A DNA stretch of 7,443 nucleotides. Source: Pseudomonadota bacterium (lineage in GTDB: Bacteria; Myxococcota; Polyangia; Polyangiales; Polyangiaceae). The position numbers were made by a program, and so were the translations under genes. Under the pieces are notes generated by a model. It was not told where the DNA came from, did no database searches, and worked only from the letters and a program-made list of their open reading frames with translations. The stretch is taken from positions 1-7,443 of the forward strand of contig JAEZYO010000569.1 of assembly GCA_023419055.1 (NCBI GenBank), given 5' to 3'. Shown here piece after piece: positions 1-5,791 of the stretch; within the stretch, counting starts at the first letter, position 1, and every line of letters starts with the position of its first letter.

Positions 1-1
1 C

Positions 2-883
2 ATGCGCTGGGAGAGAGGTCACACGAGCCCCGACGTCATCGATCGCCGCGGACAAGGCGGCACGGGCATGGGTGGCGGCGGAAACTTCGCGCTGATCTCG
101 CTGGCGATGATGCTGGTTCGGAGGTTCGGCATCGTCGGCGTGCTGGTCGTGATCCTCGGCCTGGGTGCGCTCTGGTTCTTCGGGGGCGGGGGGCAGGAGA
201 CGCAGCGCCTGGCCGACGAGCGCGCCCAGCAGAGCGGGCAGCCCGCGTCGGAGGACGTGCAGTTCGTCTCGTTCGTCCTCGACGACGTGCAGAACACCTG
301 GACCGAGAAGTTCCGCGAACGAAACCAGCCGTACGAGCGGGCCAAGCTGGTGCTCTTCACGGATCGAACGTCCACCGGCTGCGGCTTCGGTGACGCCGCG
401 ACGGGACCGTTCTACTGCCCGCTCGACCGTCGCGCCTACATCGATCTCGGCTTCTTTCGGGAGCTGGATCAGCGATTCGGCGCGAGCGGCGACTTTGCTC
501 AGGCCTACGTGCTCGCGCACGAGATCGGTCACCACGTGCAGAACTTGCTCGGGACGAGCGAGCGCGTGCATCGAGCGCCGGCTGCGGCGCAACGCGGCGC
601 GAAAGGTTTGAGCGTCCGCCTCGAGCTCCAGGCAGATTGCTTCGCGGGCGTTTGGGCAAAGTCCACGCAACGGCGCGACTTGCTCGAGGTCGGTGACATC
701 GACGAAGCCTTGCGAGCGGCCGCGGCGATCGGCGACGACAGACTGCAGCGCCAATCCTCCGGCACGGTCAGCCCGGACAGCTTCACGCACGGCACCTCCG
801 ATCAACGCGCGCGCTGGTTCCGGCGCGGCGTCGAGAAGGGCACCTTCGAGGCGTGCGACACCTTCTCGGCGACCGCGCTCTAG
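2..883 (+). CDS. ypfJ: YpfJ-type neutral zinc metallopeptidase, membrane-anchored
   Basis: Encodes a 293-residue protein of the YpfJ/KPN_02809 putative neutral zinc metallopeptidase family. The N-terminus (MRW, then DRRGQGG at residues 14-20) is the usual family start, which supports the ATG at base 2. A hydrophobic segment at about residues 38-60 should anchor it in the inner membrane with the catalytic domain outside. The zinc motif HEIGH is at residues 173-177, followed by ELQADCFAG at 208-216, where E208 is a likely third ligand. CGFG (127-130), GPFYCP (135-140) and the C-terminal HGTSDQRARWF and CDTF blocks are family hallmarks. Length is typical. Substrates in this family are not established. 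Upstream control lies outside the window. The TAG stop is one base from the stop of the convergent PA14 gene, and no T-tract hairpin follows on this strand. Confidence 0.93.
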   Translation: MRWERGHTSPDVIDRRGQGGTGMGGGGNFALISLAMMLVRRFGIVGVLVVILGLGALWFFGGGGQETQRLADERAQQSGQPASEDVQFVSFVLDDVQNTWTEKFRERNQPYERAKLVLFTDRTSTGCGFGDAATGPFYCPLDRRAYIDLGFFRELDQRFGASGDFAQAYVLAHEIGHHVQNLLGTSERVHRAPAAAQRGAKGLSVRLELQADCFAGVWAKSTQRRDLLEVGDIDEALRAAAAIGDDRLQRQSSGTVSPDSFTHGTSDQRARWFRRGVEKGTFEACDTFSATAL

Positions 884-884
884 A

Positions 885-918
885 TTAAAACGCAGGCCCG
901 AACAGCCGCTCGGGCCCG
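885..918 (-). terminator. Candidate intrinsic terminator embedded in the 3' end of the PA14 gene
   Basis: On the minus strand a 9-bp stem (918-910 with 901-893, one G·U pair) closes an 8-nt loop. Two bases later comes TTTTAA at 890-885. The hairpin lies within the last codons of the PA14 gene and its TAA stop falls inside the T-tract. The T-run has only four Ts, so efficiency may be moderate. On the plus strand the hairpin is not followed by Ts, so it would not end the YpfJ transcript. Confidence 0.5.
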
Positions 919-1931
919 TTCGAGCCTTTGACGAACAGCTGAAGCGCGAGGTTGTCGCGCGGCCCCTGATAGTACGAGACGAAGAGCTCGTGCTCGCCGG
1001 ACTCGAGCTGAATCGTCGCCTGCTTCGACACTGGCGGGTGCTGACCGTCGTTGTCGATCACCGGGTAACCGTCGATGTAGAGGATCGCGCCGTCGTCAGA
1101 GACGAGCCGGAAGCGGTAGTAGTCGCCGGCCTTCACGGTGAACTTGCCGCGATAGCGGATGGCGAACCATTCGGTGCGCTTGGTGACGCCGGGGAAGCCT
1201 TCGCTGAAGCCGCGCGGCGCGACGTCGAGCGTGTTCGTGAAGAAGGTGGCGAGCAGCGGACAGCTCGTCACCTCTTTCACGCTCCGCGTGCCGCGGCGGA
1301 TGGCACAGACCTCCGCGCGAAAGGCGCCCGTCGGGCCGCCGAAGGCGAAGGCGCGCGTAACGACCCCGCCGGAGCCCGAGCCCGCGCCTCTTCCGCCGGG
1401 CCCGCCGTGAGCACCCGGACCGGAGCCGGCGGATTGGCCCATCCTCGGCTCGGGAACGCGCTCGTAGGGAGCCGTCTTCGAGGCGGAGCGCGCCTCGATC
1501 AGGATCTTCCGCGGTCCAGCCTTCGCGAGCACGGTGCTCGACGCGTCGAGCGCAGCCAGGAGATCGAAGTCAGAAGAGGGTAGGTCCTCGCTCTCCACGT
1601 CGGGCTTGGTCTTGGGGTCCGGCTCGGGAGTGGCGACTCGGGGCGCCGCGATCCGCGGAGCGCGCTTGGGCACTGCAGGCTGCGGCGGAGCGACCGTTGC
1701 TGCCTTCGGATCCGGCGCGGGCGAGCCACCTCCCGGCGCAGTAGCATCGGGAGCCGGCGGCTCGAGGGAGATGAGGAGTGAATCGAGCTCCGCGCCCGAG
1801 GTCGAGCCGAAAGCCGTCCCCGAGCGCTCCGTGATGGGCGCCAGCCAGAGCGCGACATGGAGCAAGAGCGCGAGCCCGAGTGAACCTCGGAAGCGACTCG
1901 GCTTCGATTGCGGGTCGTCCCAAACGCGCAT
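885..1931 (-). CDS. TonB-like N-terminus / PA14-domain protein
   Basis: Encodes 348 residues with three parts. A short basic start leads into one membrane span at about 17-33 (contains LLLHVALWLAP), reminiscent of TonB N-termini. A long Pro/Ala/Lys-rich stretch (about 56-110) and a Gly-rich stretch (168-189) follow. The C-terminus (about 225-336) is a PA14-like beta domain with SDDGAILYIDG at 278-288; the consecutive Asp279-Asp280 match the DD pair used for calcium and sugar binding in lectin-type PA14 domains. C209 and C224 could form a disulfide. No TonB C-terminal domain is present. Likely an inner-membrane-anchored periplasm-spanning or surface carbohydrate-binding protein; the partner is unknown. 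An AGGAG lies directly against the ATG with zero spacing, so the start is slightly uncertain. It is last of the five collinear genes, 61 bp after the glycosyltransferase. Confidence 0.85.
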   Translation of the reverse strand: MRVWDDPQSKPSRFRGSLGLALLLHVALWLAPITERSGTAFGSTSGAELDSLLISLEPPAPDATAPGGGSPAPDPKAATVAPPQPAVPKRAPRIAAPRVATPEPDPKTKPDVESEDLPSSDFDLLAALDASSTVLAKAGPRKILIEARSASKTAPYERVPEPRMGQSAGSGPGAHGGPGGRGAGSGSGGVVTRAFAFGGPTGAFRAEVCAIRRGTRSVKEVTSCPLLATFFTNTLDVAPRGFSEGFPGVTKRTEWFAIRYRGKFTVKAGDYYRFRLVSDDGAILYIDGYPVIDNDGQHPPVSKQATIQLESGEHELFVSYYQGPRDNLALQLFVKGSNGPERLFGPAF

Positions 1932-1992
1932 CTCCTGGCGACCATTCGCGAGTCTCTGCCGCGGATCAACGGCGAAACTCGGCGCCCGATTT

Positions 1993-3174
1993 TCAGGCGC
2001 TTTCCGCGGGCCGTCGGCCCGTTTGCTCGAGGATGGCTCGATACTGCGCGACGTGATCGAGCGCCGAGCGCTGCCAGGAAAAGCGAGACACGACCGTGAG
2101 CGCCGCCGCGACGAGCCTCGCCGGAACGCCGGACTCGCCGAAGACTGCTTCGAGACCCTCGGTCATGTCGTCCACCGACTCGGGGTCGACGAGGATCGCC
2201 GAGTGACGGTCGAGGTACTCGGTGAAGGGGGGACGAAAGGAGACGACGACGGGCTTTCGAGCGGCCATGGCTTCGAGCACCGAGAGGCCGAAGCCCTCCT
2301 GCTCCGAGGGACAGAAGAGAGCCTGACAGAGCTGGAAGAGCGCCGTAAGCTCGTCGTCTTCGATGGGGCCGGTGCGGATGACTCGCGCTCGGCGCTCCGC
2401 CGGCAACTCCGAGAGCAGCGCCTCGAAATCAGCTCGGTAGGCGTCGTGCGTGAAGATGCTGGCTCCCCCCGCGATCACCCAATACAGATCCGGAACACGC
2501 GCGAGCATCTGAGCCACGGCAGACAGCGCGCGCAGGCTGTTCTTTCTGGGCTCGACCCCGCCCACGCTCAGGAGCACGCGGGCTCGCTCGGGAACGCCGT
2601 GGCGCTGTCGGACCCACGTCTCGAGCTCGGGCCGGCGGCGCGCGAAACGGCTCGGATCGACGCCGTTGAAGAGGAGCTCGGTGTCGCGGCCGAAATGGGC
2701 CAAGACCTCTTTACGGGTGAGCTCGCTCACCGAAAAGACGGCGTCCGCCTGCTCGATCGAGCGCTTCTGGCAGGCTTCGAGATAAGGGCTGTCGAAGCGC
2801 TCGACGTGATGCACCGTCCGCACGATCGGAAACGGGCGCTCCCCGTTCGCGGAGGCGAGCAGGGCGTTCGCCGCGAGACAATCTTCGGCGTGCCAGATGT
2901 CGTGGCGCGGCGACAGCGCCGCGAGGCCGGCGTGAAACTCCGCGATCCGCTGGCGGATGAGGTCGTCCGTCGAGGACTCGGCGGGCGCGGCCGGGAGCAA
3001 GCGGAGCGCGCAGCGCACGCGCCGAAAGAAGCCGTCGCCATGCTTGCAGAGCGCGTACAGCGTGACGTCGTGACCGAGCGCGGACAGCGCCTCCGCGAGA
3101 CAGGCCGCGTGCACCACGCTGCCGCGCGGTCGCGACGAGTAGGTGAAGATGCCGACGGAGAGAGTGCGCGCCAT
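1993..3174 (-). CDS. GT4-type glycosyltransferase, MSMEG_0565-like family
   Basis: A 393-residue GT-B glycosyltransferase, probably cytoplasmic, transferring sugar from an activated nucleotide donor. The N-terminal acceptor half has the KPRGGVVH-like block as RPRGSVVH (15-22), IWHAEDC (93-99) and VHHVERF (121-127). The C-terminal donor half has NGVD (170-173), VGGVEPRKN (204-212) and the GT4 E-x7-E element with E293 and E301 in EGFGLSVLE. From remembered family features this resembles MSMEG_0565 (TIGR04047), known from nitrogen-starvation-associated Nit1C-type clusters; none of the other cluster genes is in this window. Sugar donor and acceptor cannot be read from sequence. The ATG fits the family N-terminus but lacks a clear Shine-Dalgarno, and a small hairpin sits just upstream. 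It follows the ACT gene by 51 bp. A GC hairpin near its 3' end (2007-2021) has no T-tract, so read-through to the PA14 gene is plausible. Confidence 0.9.
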   Translation of the reverse strand: MARTLSVGIFTYSSRPRGSVVHAACLAEALSALGHDVTLYALCKHGDGFFRRVRCALRLLPAAPAESSTDDLIRQRIAEFHAGLAALSPRHDIWHAEDCLAANALLASANGERPFPIVRTVHHVERFDSPYLEACQKRSIEQADAVFSVSELTRKEVLAHFGRDTELLFNGVDPSRFARRRPELETWVRQRHGVPERARVLLSVGGVEPRKNSLRALSAVAQMLARVPDLYWVIAGGASIFTHDAYRADFEALLSELPAERRARVIRTGPIEDDELTALFQLCQALFCPSEQEGFGLSVLEAMAARKPVVVSFRPPFTEYLDRHSAILVDPESVDDMTEGLEAVFGESGVPARLVAAALTVVSRFSWQRSALDHVAQYRAILEQTGRRPAESA

Positions 3175-3178
3175 GCGA

Positions 3179-3194
3179 GGTGAGGGGGCTCACC
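3179..3194 (-). promoter_or_regulatory. Hairpin just upstream of the glycosyltransferase start codon
   Basis: Perfect 6-bp inverted repeat (GGTGAG / CTCACC) with a 4-nt loop, ending four bases before the ATG at 3174. In mRNA it would occupy the position where a ribosome-binding site is expected, and no other Shine-Dalgarno is visible. It may lower or regulate translation of the glycosyltransferase. The structure is seen; the function is inference. Confidence 0.3.
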
Positions 3195-3225
3195 GTGCCG
3201 ACTATTCTTGCGCCGTCGAGGCGCG

Positions 3226-4062
3226 CTAGTCGTTGTCGCTCGGGTTTCGGCTTTCTTGCGCCGCGCTTTCGGGCCGAGTTGGACGTGCGCTCATGAACCC
3301 TGCCCGTACCGCCGTCACCACGGACTGGCGAATCGCCGCGAGTCGCTCCGGGCCGAGCCCCTCTCCGGTCGTGTCTTTGATCATGAAGCAGTCGCGCGCG
3401 AGCGCCCCTTCGGTGCGAATGTCGGACGAAGCGATCTCGACGCCTTGAGAGTGCAGGGCGGTCGTGATCGAGAGCAGCAGCCCCGGGAAGTCGGGCACCT
3501 CGACGATCAACACGAACTCCCCGCGCCGGAGCGCCTTGGTGTTGAAGAAGGCGCGAGGGTGCGGCGTCGTGTCGAACGCGTCGGAACCCGGGGGCAGGGA
3601 GTGCGAGATCGGAGCCGGCTCCGGCGGCGCTTCCAGGAGGTCGGCGAGCGACGACGCGACCTTCTGGAGGTCTCGATCCTCGATCGCTCGAGCCACGCCG
3701 CCTTGCGGGAGAGGCCTGAGCCAGAAAAAGTCGACGGCCTCGATCGTTTCGTCAGGGCGCTTGCGCGAGTAGATTTGCGCGACGCGCACCTCGAGTCGCC
3801 GCCGCAGCAGCGCGTTGCAGATGAACGAGAGCAGGCCTGGCCTGTCGTCGGCGACCACGCAGATGAGCGCGCCGCCGTCGGCCAGCGTGCGCCAGCGCTC
3901 GATGTGAACCGTCGCCGAGGCCCGGCGCTCCACGATCTTCGCGTGCTCGGCGCGCTCCTCCGGCTCGTAGGTGGCTGCGTACGTTTCCGGCATCGAGCTC
4001 GTGAATGCGACGACCTCGTCCGACTCGATGAACTCCATCGATGCGAAACTCTCCGGCTGCAT
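3226..4062 (-). CDS. Stand-alone tandem ACT-domain protein, GlnD-like
   Basis: Encodes 278 residues with two ACT domains. The first is at about 65-140 (CVVADDRPGLLSFI at 68-81), the second at about 182-255 (VEVPDFPGLLLSI at 187-199). They are joined by a Pro-rich linker (145-170) and the C-terminal tail is polar. The region before ACT1 (PETYAATYEPEERAEHAKIV, 25-44) resembles the segment preceding the ACT pair in GlnD uridylyltransferase. The nucleotidyltransferase and HD domains of GlnD are absent. GlnD's ACT domains sense glutamine; by analogy this is a cytosolic amino-acid sensor, but ligand and partner are unknown. The ATG at 4062 has no clear ribosome-binding site. An in-frame ATG at 4038 has GGAGAG ten bases upstream and may be the real start, giving 270 residues. 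Gaps to its neighbours are 67 and 51 bp. Confidence 0.85.
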   Translation of the reverse strand: MQPESFASMEFIESDEVVAFTSSMPETYAATYEPEERAEHAKIVERRASATVHIERWRTLADGGALICVVADDRPGLLSFICNALLRRRLEVRVAQIYSRKRPDETIEAVDFFWLRPLPQGGVARAIEDRDLQKVASSLADLLEAPPEPAPISHSLPPGSDAFDTTPHPRAFFNTKALRRGEFVLIVEVPDFPGLLLSITTALHSQGVEIASSDIRTEGALARDCFMIKDTTGEGLGPERLAAIRQSVVTAVRAGFMSARPTRPESAAQESRNPSDND

Positions 4063-4072
4063 GCTCGATCAT

Positions 4073-4128
4073 GGACCGGGGTCCGTTTTCGGAAGCTTTC
4101 TTCCGTGTTTCAGCTCGGAACGCGGACC
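4073..4128 (-). promoter_or_regulatory. Potential alternative RNA stems between the Lon-domain and ACT genes
   Basis: This 67-bp gap contains a perfect hairpin at 4090-4105 (CGGAAG / CTTCCG, 4-nt loop). Two further stems compete: the GGTCC at 4080-4084 can pair either with GGACC at 4073-4077 or with the copy at 4124-4128, the latter enclosing the inner hairpin. No T-tract follows on the minus strand, so it is not a simple terminator. Mutually exclusive pairing is the layout of attenuators, but the stems are short and could be chance. Confidence 0.25.
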
Positions 4129-4129
4129 T

Positions 4130-4807
4130 TCAGTTCAGGTCCTTTTGTGTCCCGGCGCGCGCTCGGAGCGCGTCCGAGAGCTCGGTCAGATGCGCCACGA
4201 GCAGGCGCAGCCGCTCTCCGGGGTCGAGCTCTTCGAGCAAGCGCTGGCTCTCGTCGGGGTTCGCGATCATGGCCGCGGCCAGGCAATCCGCGAAACCGCT
4301 CGCGTCGCGCGCGTCGTGCGTGATCGAGCCGAGCTCGCGCAGCGCGGGGGGCAGGTGCGGACCGAGCGTGCTCCAGAGTCGCACGAGCTCTTGCTGCCAG
4401 GCCGCAGCGAGCAGCGGATCCGTCGGGCTGTCAGGCAGCGCTTCGGCTCGGACGATGCGGAAGGACTGCTCGGGAGGGAGCTCCTGCACGATTCGCACCC
4501 GCGCGACCCCTTCCAGCAAGATGTTGTAGCGGCCGTCGGGCAGAGCCTGATCGTTCACGACGCGGCCGACGCCGCAAATCTCGTGGACCGGAGGGCGACC
4601 CGAGTAGTTCGACTCGTAGCCCGGCTTGAGCCGCGCCACCGCGAGCACACGCTGATGATCGAGCACGTAGCGAGTCATTTCGCGGTAGCGCGGCTCGAAG
4701 ACGTGGAGCGGCAACTTGGAGAGCGGAAAGAGCGTCGCGTTCGGTAGCGGAAAGATCGGCAGTGCCGCAAGCTCCGACGCCGAAAGCGGAAACCGTGGCT
4801 CGGGCAT
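4130..4807 (-). CDS. Stand-alone Lon N-terminal (LAN/LON substrate-binding) domain protein
   Basis: Encodes 225 residues matching the N-terminal substrate-recognition domain of Lon protease without the AAA+ or Ser-Lys protease parts. Hallmarks are LPIFPLPNATLFP (16-28), PLHVFEPRYR (33-42), HEICGVGRVV (75-84) and DGRYNILLEGVARVRI (91-106). An alpha-helical C-terminal half (about 130-220) follows. Such single-domain proteins of about 200 residues are widespread in bacteria; their function is poorly defined, with peptide binding or an adaptor role inferred from Lon. No signal peptide or membrane span is seen, so it is probably cytosolic. The ATG at 4807 is in the expected place, though no strong Shine-Dalgarno is visible. 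It lies 51 bp after the kinase-like gene and 67 bp before the ACT gene, on the same strand. Confidence 0.88.
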   Translation of the reverse strand: MPEPRFPLSASELAALPIFPLPNATLFPLSKLPLHVFEPRYREMTRYVLDHQRVLAVARLKPGYESNYSGRPPVHEICGVGRVVNDQALPDGRYNILLEGVARVRIVQELPPEQSFRIVRAEALPDSPTDPLLAAAWQQELVRLWSTLGPHLPPALRELGSITHDARDASGFADCLAAAMIANPDESQRLLEELDPGERLRLLVAHLTELSDALRARAGTQKDLN

Positions 4808-4858
4808 GTCGAGGAGCCTACGCCCTGTTCGGTCCCCGGCAAGGCTCGCGCGCCCGAG

Positions 4859-5626
4859 TCAGCCGTTGACCTGGCCCTGTTCGTCGATTTGACGCCGAAA
4901 TCGGTCAGGCTTCTTGAAGAGCCGATCCATCGACGCGAACGCGTGGAGCGCGAGCGGGCTCGTTTGACGGCCGAGGCGGCACTGCAGAAAAATCGCCTGG
5001 CGGAGCAGCGGCTCGAGATCGAGCGCGCAGCGAGCTTCCCATTTTTCCGAAGAGACCTCCTCTTTCAGGAGCGCGCTCTCGAAATCGACGAGCAAGATCT
5101 CGAGCGGCGCGTGACACACGATGTAGTTGTGGAGTTCGGCGTCGCCGTGCGCGAATCCCCCCCGCTGGAGCATCGTCAGGAGATCGTACGCCTCCTCCGC
5201 GAGTCGCCAGAGTCCCGCCGTCGACTCGAGCGGAAGCTCCTCTGCGATGCGGATGTTCGCGTCCTCCGGGTCGACCCCGAGCTTCGACAGCCGGTTGTAG
5301 GGCGTGCCCGGGAGCAGGCAGCTGCGAAAGACGTTCGGCGTGGCGCCGATCGGAGGTGGAAGACGATCGGTGATTTCGCTCGCCCGCGCGTGTCGCTTGA
5401 ACTCGTACTCCGGGTCTCCGTTCAAGCGGCCCGGGTAGTAGGTCTTCCGAAAATGGAGGGGATACTTCGTGGCGAGCGGGAACTGGCTTCGCGTCTCCAC
5501 GCCGGCGATCACGAGATCGGCGGTCATGAGCGTCATGTTTCCCGCCGAGCGCTTCGCGAGGGTGCGAACGACGAAGTCGCGCTGGGGAGCCTTGTCCACC
5601 ATCGTGAGGTAGTCGTGCGCGAGCAT
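4859..5626 (-). CDS. Divergent protein-kinase-fold (Bud32/APH-like) protein
   Basis: A 255-residue protein with a kinase-like core. Residues are numbered from the ATG at 5626. FRKTYY (59-64) offers a beta3-type lysine (K61), and a Glu in the following helix (E75 or E84) is a likely salt-bridge partner. The catalytic loop reads HGDAELHN (160-167), giving D162 and N167. VDFES (180-184) is the DFG-equivalent, with a DFE triad. No glycine-rich loop is obvious. HGD and DFE are typical of Bud32, Rio, aminoglycoside-phosphotransferase and LPS-kinase relatives rather than Hanks-type kinases. The phosphoryl acceptor is unknown. Start choice: an in-frame GTG at 5674 adds 16 residues and an ATG at 5776 adds 50. 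The region beyond 5674 has Cys/Arg-rich sequence and non-coding-like codons, so it is unlikely. It heads the minus-strand cluster and is divergent from the flippase gene. Confidence 0.75.
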   Translation of the reverse strand: MLAHDYLTMVDKAPQRDFVVRTLAKRSAGNMTLMTADLVIAGVETRSQFPLATKYPLHFRKTYYPGRLNGDPEYEFKRHARASEITDRLPPPIGATPNVFRSCLLPGTPYNRLSKLGVDPEDANIRIAEELPLESTAGLWRLAEEAYDLLTMLQRGGFAHGDAELHNYIVCHAPLEILLVDFESALLKEEVSSEKWEARCALDLEPLLRQAIFLQCRLGRQTSPLALHAFASMDRLFKKPDRFRRQIDEQGQVNG

Positions 5627-5791
5627 CACCGAGTGCCGGGGGGAGACGGGGACCGCGCGATGCTCTTCTTTCACGCCCCAACGTTGGCAGATCCTTCCGC
5701 AGCGCAGCAAGCCACGCCCCGGAAACGAGCAAACCGGGCGGCCGCGGGGGGCGGGGCGTGTTAAAAAGCAGGCCATCCTCCGCGAGCCGCC
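5627..5791. promoter_or_regulatory. Divergent promoter region between kinase-like and flippase-like genes
   Basis: About 165 bp separate the two starts if the kinase gene begins at 5626. The 8-mer CACGCCCC appears at 5672-5679 and 5713-5720 (direct copies 41 bp apart) and inverted at 5753-5760. The only A/T-rich stretch is TTAAAAA at 5761-5767, about 26 bp before the flippase ATG, a poor match to a -10 box. No convincing -35/-10 pair was found on either strand. No strong Shine-Dalgarno precedes the flippase ATG. GGAGG at 5777-5781 on the minus strand abuts the ATG at 5776 with no spacing. Confidence 0.45.
5713..5760. repeat. 9-bp perfect inverted repeat with 30-bp spacer
   Basis: CACGCCCCG at 5713-5721 is the exact reverse complement of 5752-5760. 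The 30-bp spacer contains the palindrome GCGGCCGC (5738-5745). No T-tract follows on either strand, so a terminator is unlikely. The placement between divergent genes suits an operator for a dimeric regulator or DNA-looping sites. The sequence is very G/C-rich, so chance is not excluded. Confidence 0.45.

Noticed and set aside
693..1583. Plus-strand open frame across the 3' ends of the YpfJ and PA14 genes
   Set aside because: It overlaps two well-supported genes, is Arg/Ala-rich and shows no motif.
2007..2021. CGGGCC/GGCCCG hairpin as a terminator of the glycosyltransferase gene
   Set aside because: It lies in the coding end and has no T-tract on either strand.
1534..3183. Very long open frame on the plus strand opposite the glycosyltransferase
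   Set aside because: Its translation is low-complexity and Arg/Glu-rich with no domain; the opposite strand has clear GT4 motifs. Such antisense frames are common in G/C-rich DNA.
4090..4105. Perfect hairpin as an intrinsic terminator
   Set aside because: On the minus strand it is followed by AAAA, not Ts; on the plus strand only TGTTT follows and there is no plus-strand gene to end.
3208..4747. Plus-strand open frames opposite the ACT and Lon-domain genes
   Set aside because: Compositional shadows; the minus-strand proteins have recognised domains.
4889..5764. Plus-strand open frame opposite the kinase-like gene
   Set aside because: Highly charged, repetitive translation without domain features; the reverse strand carries HGD and DFE motifs.
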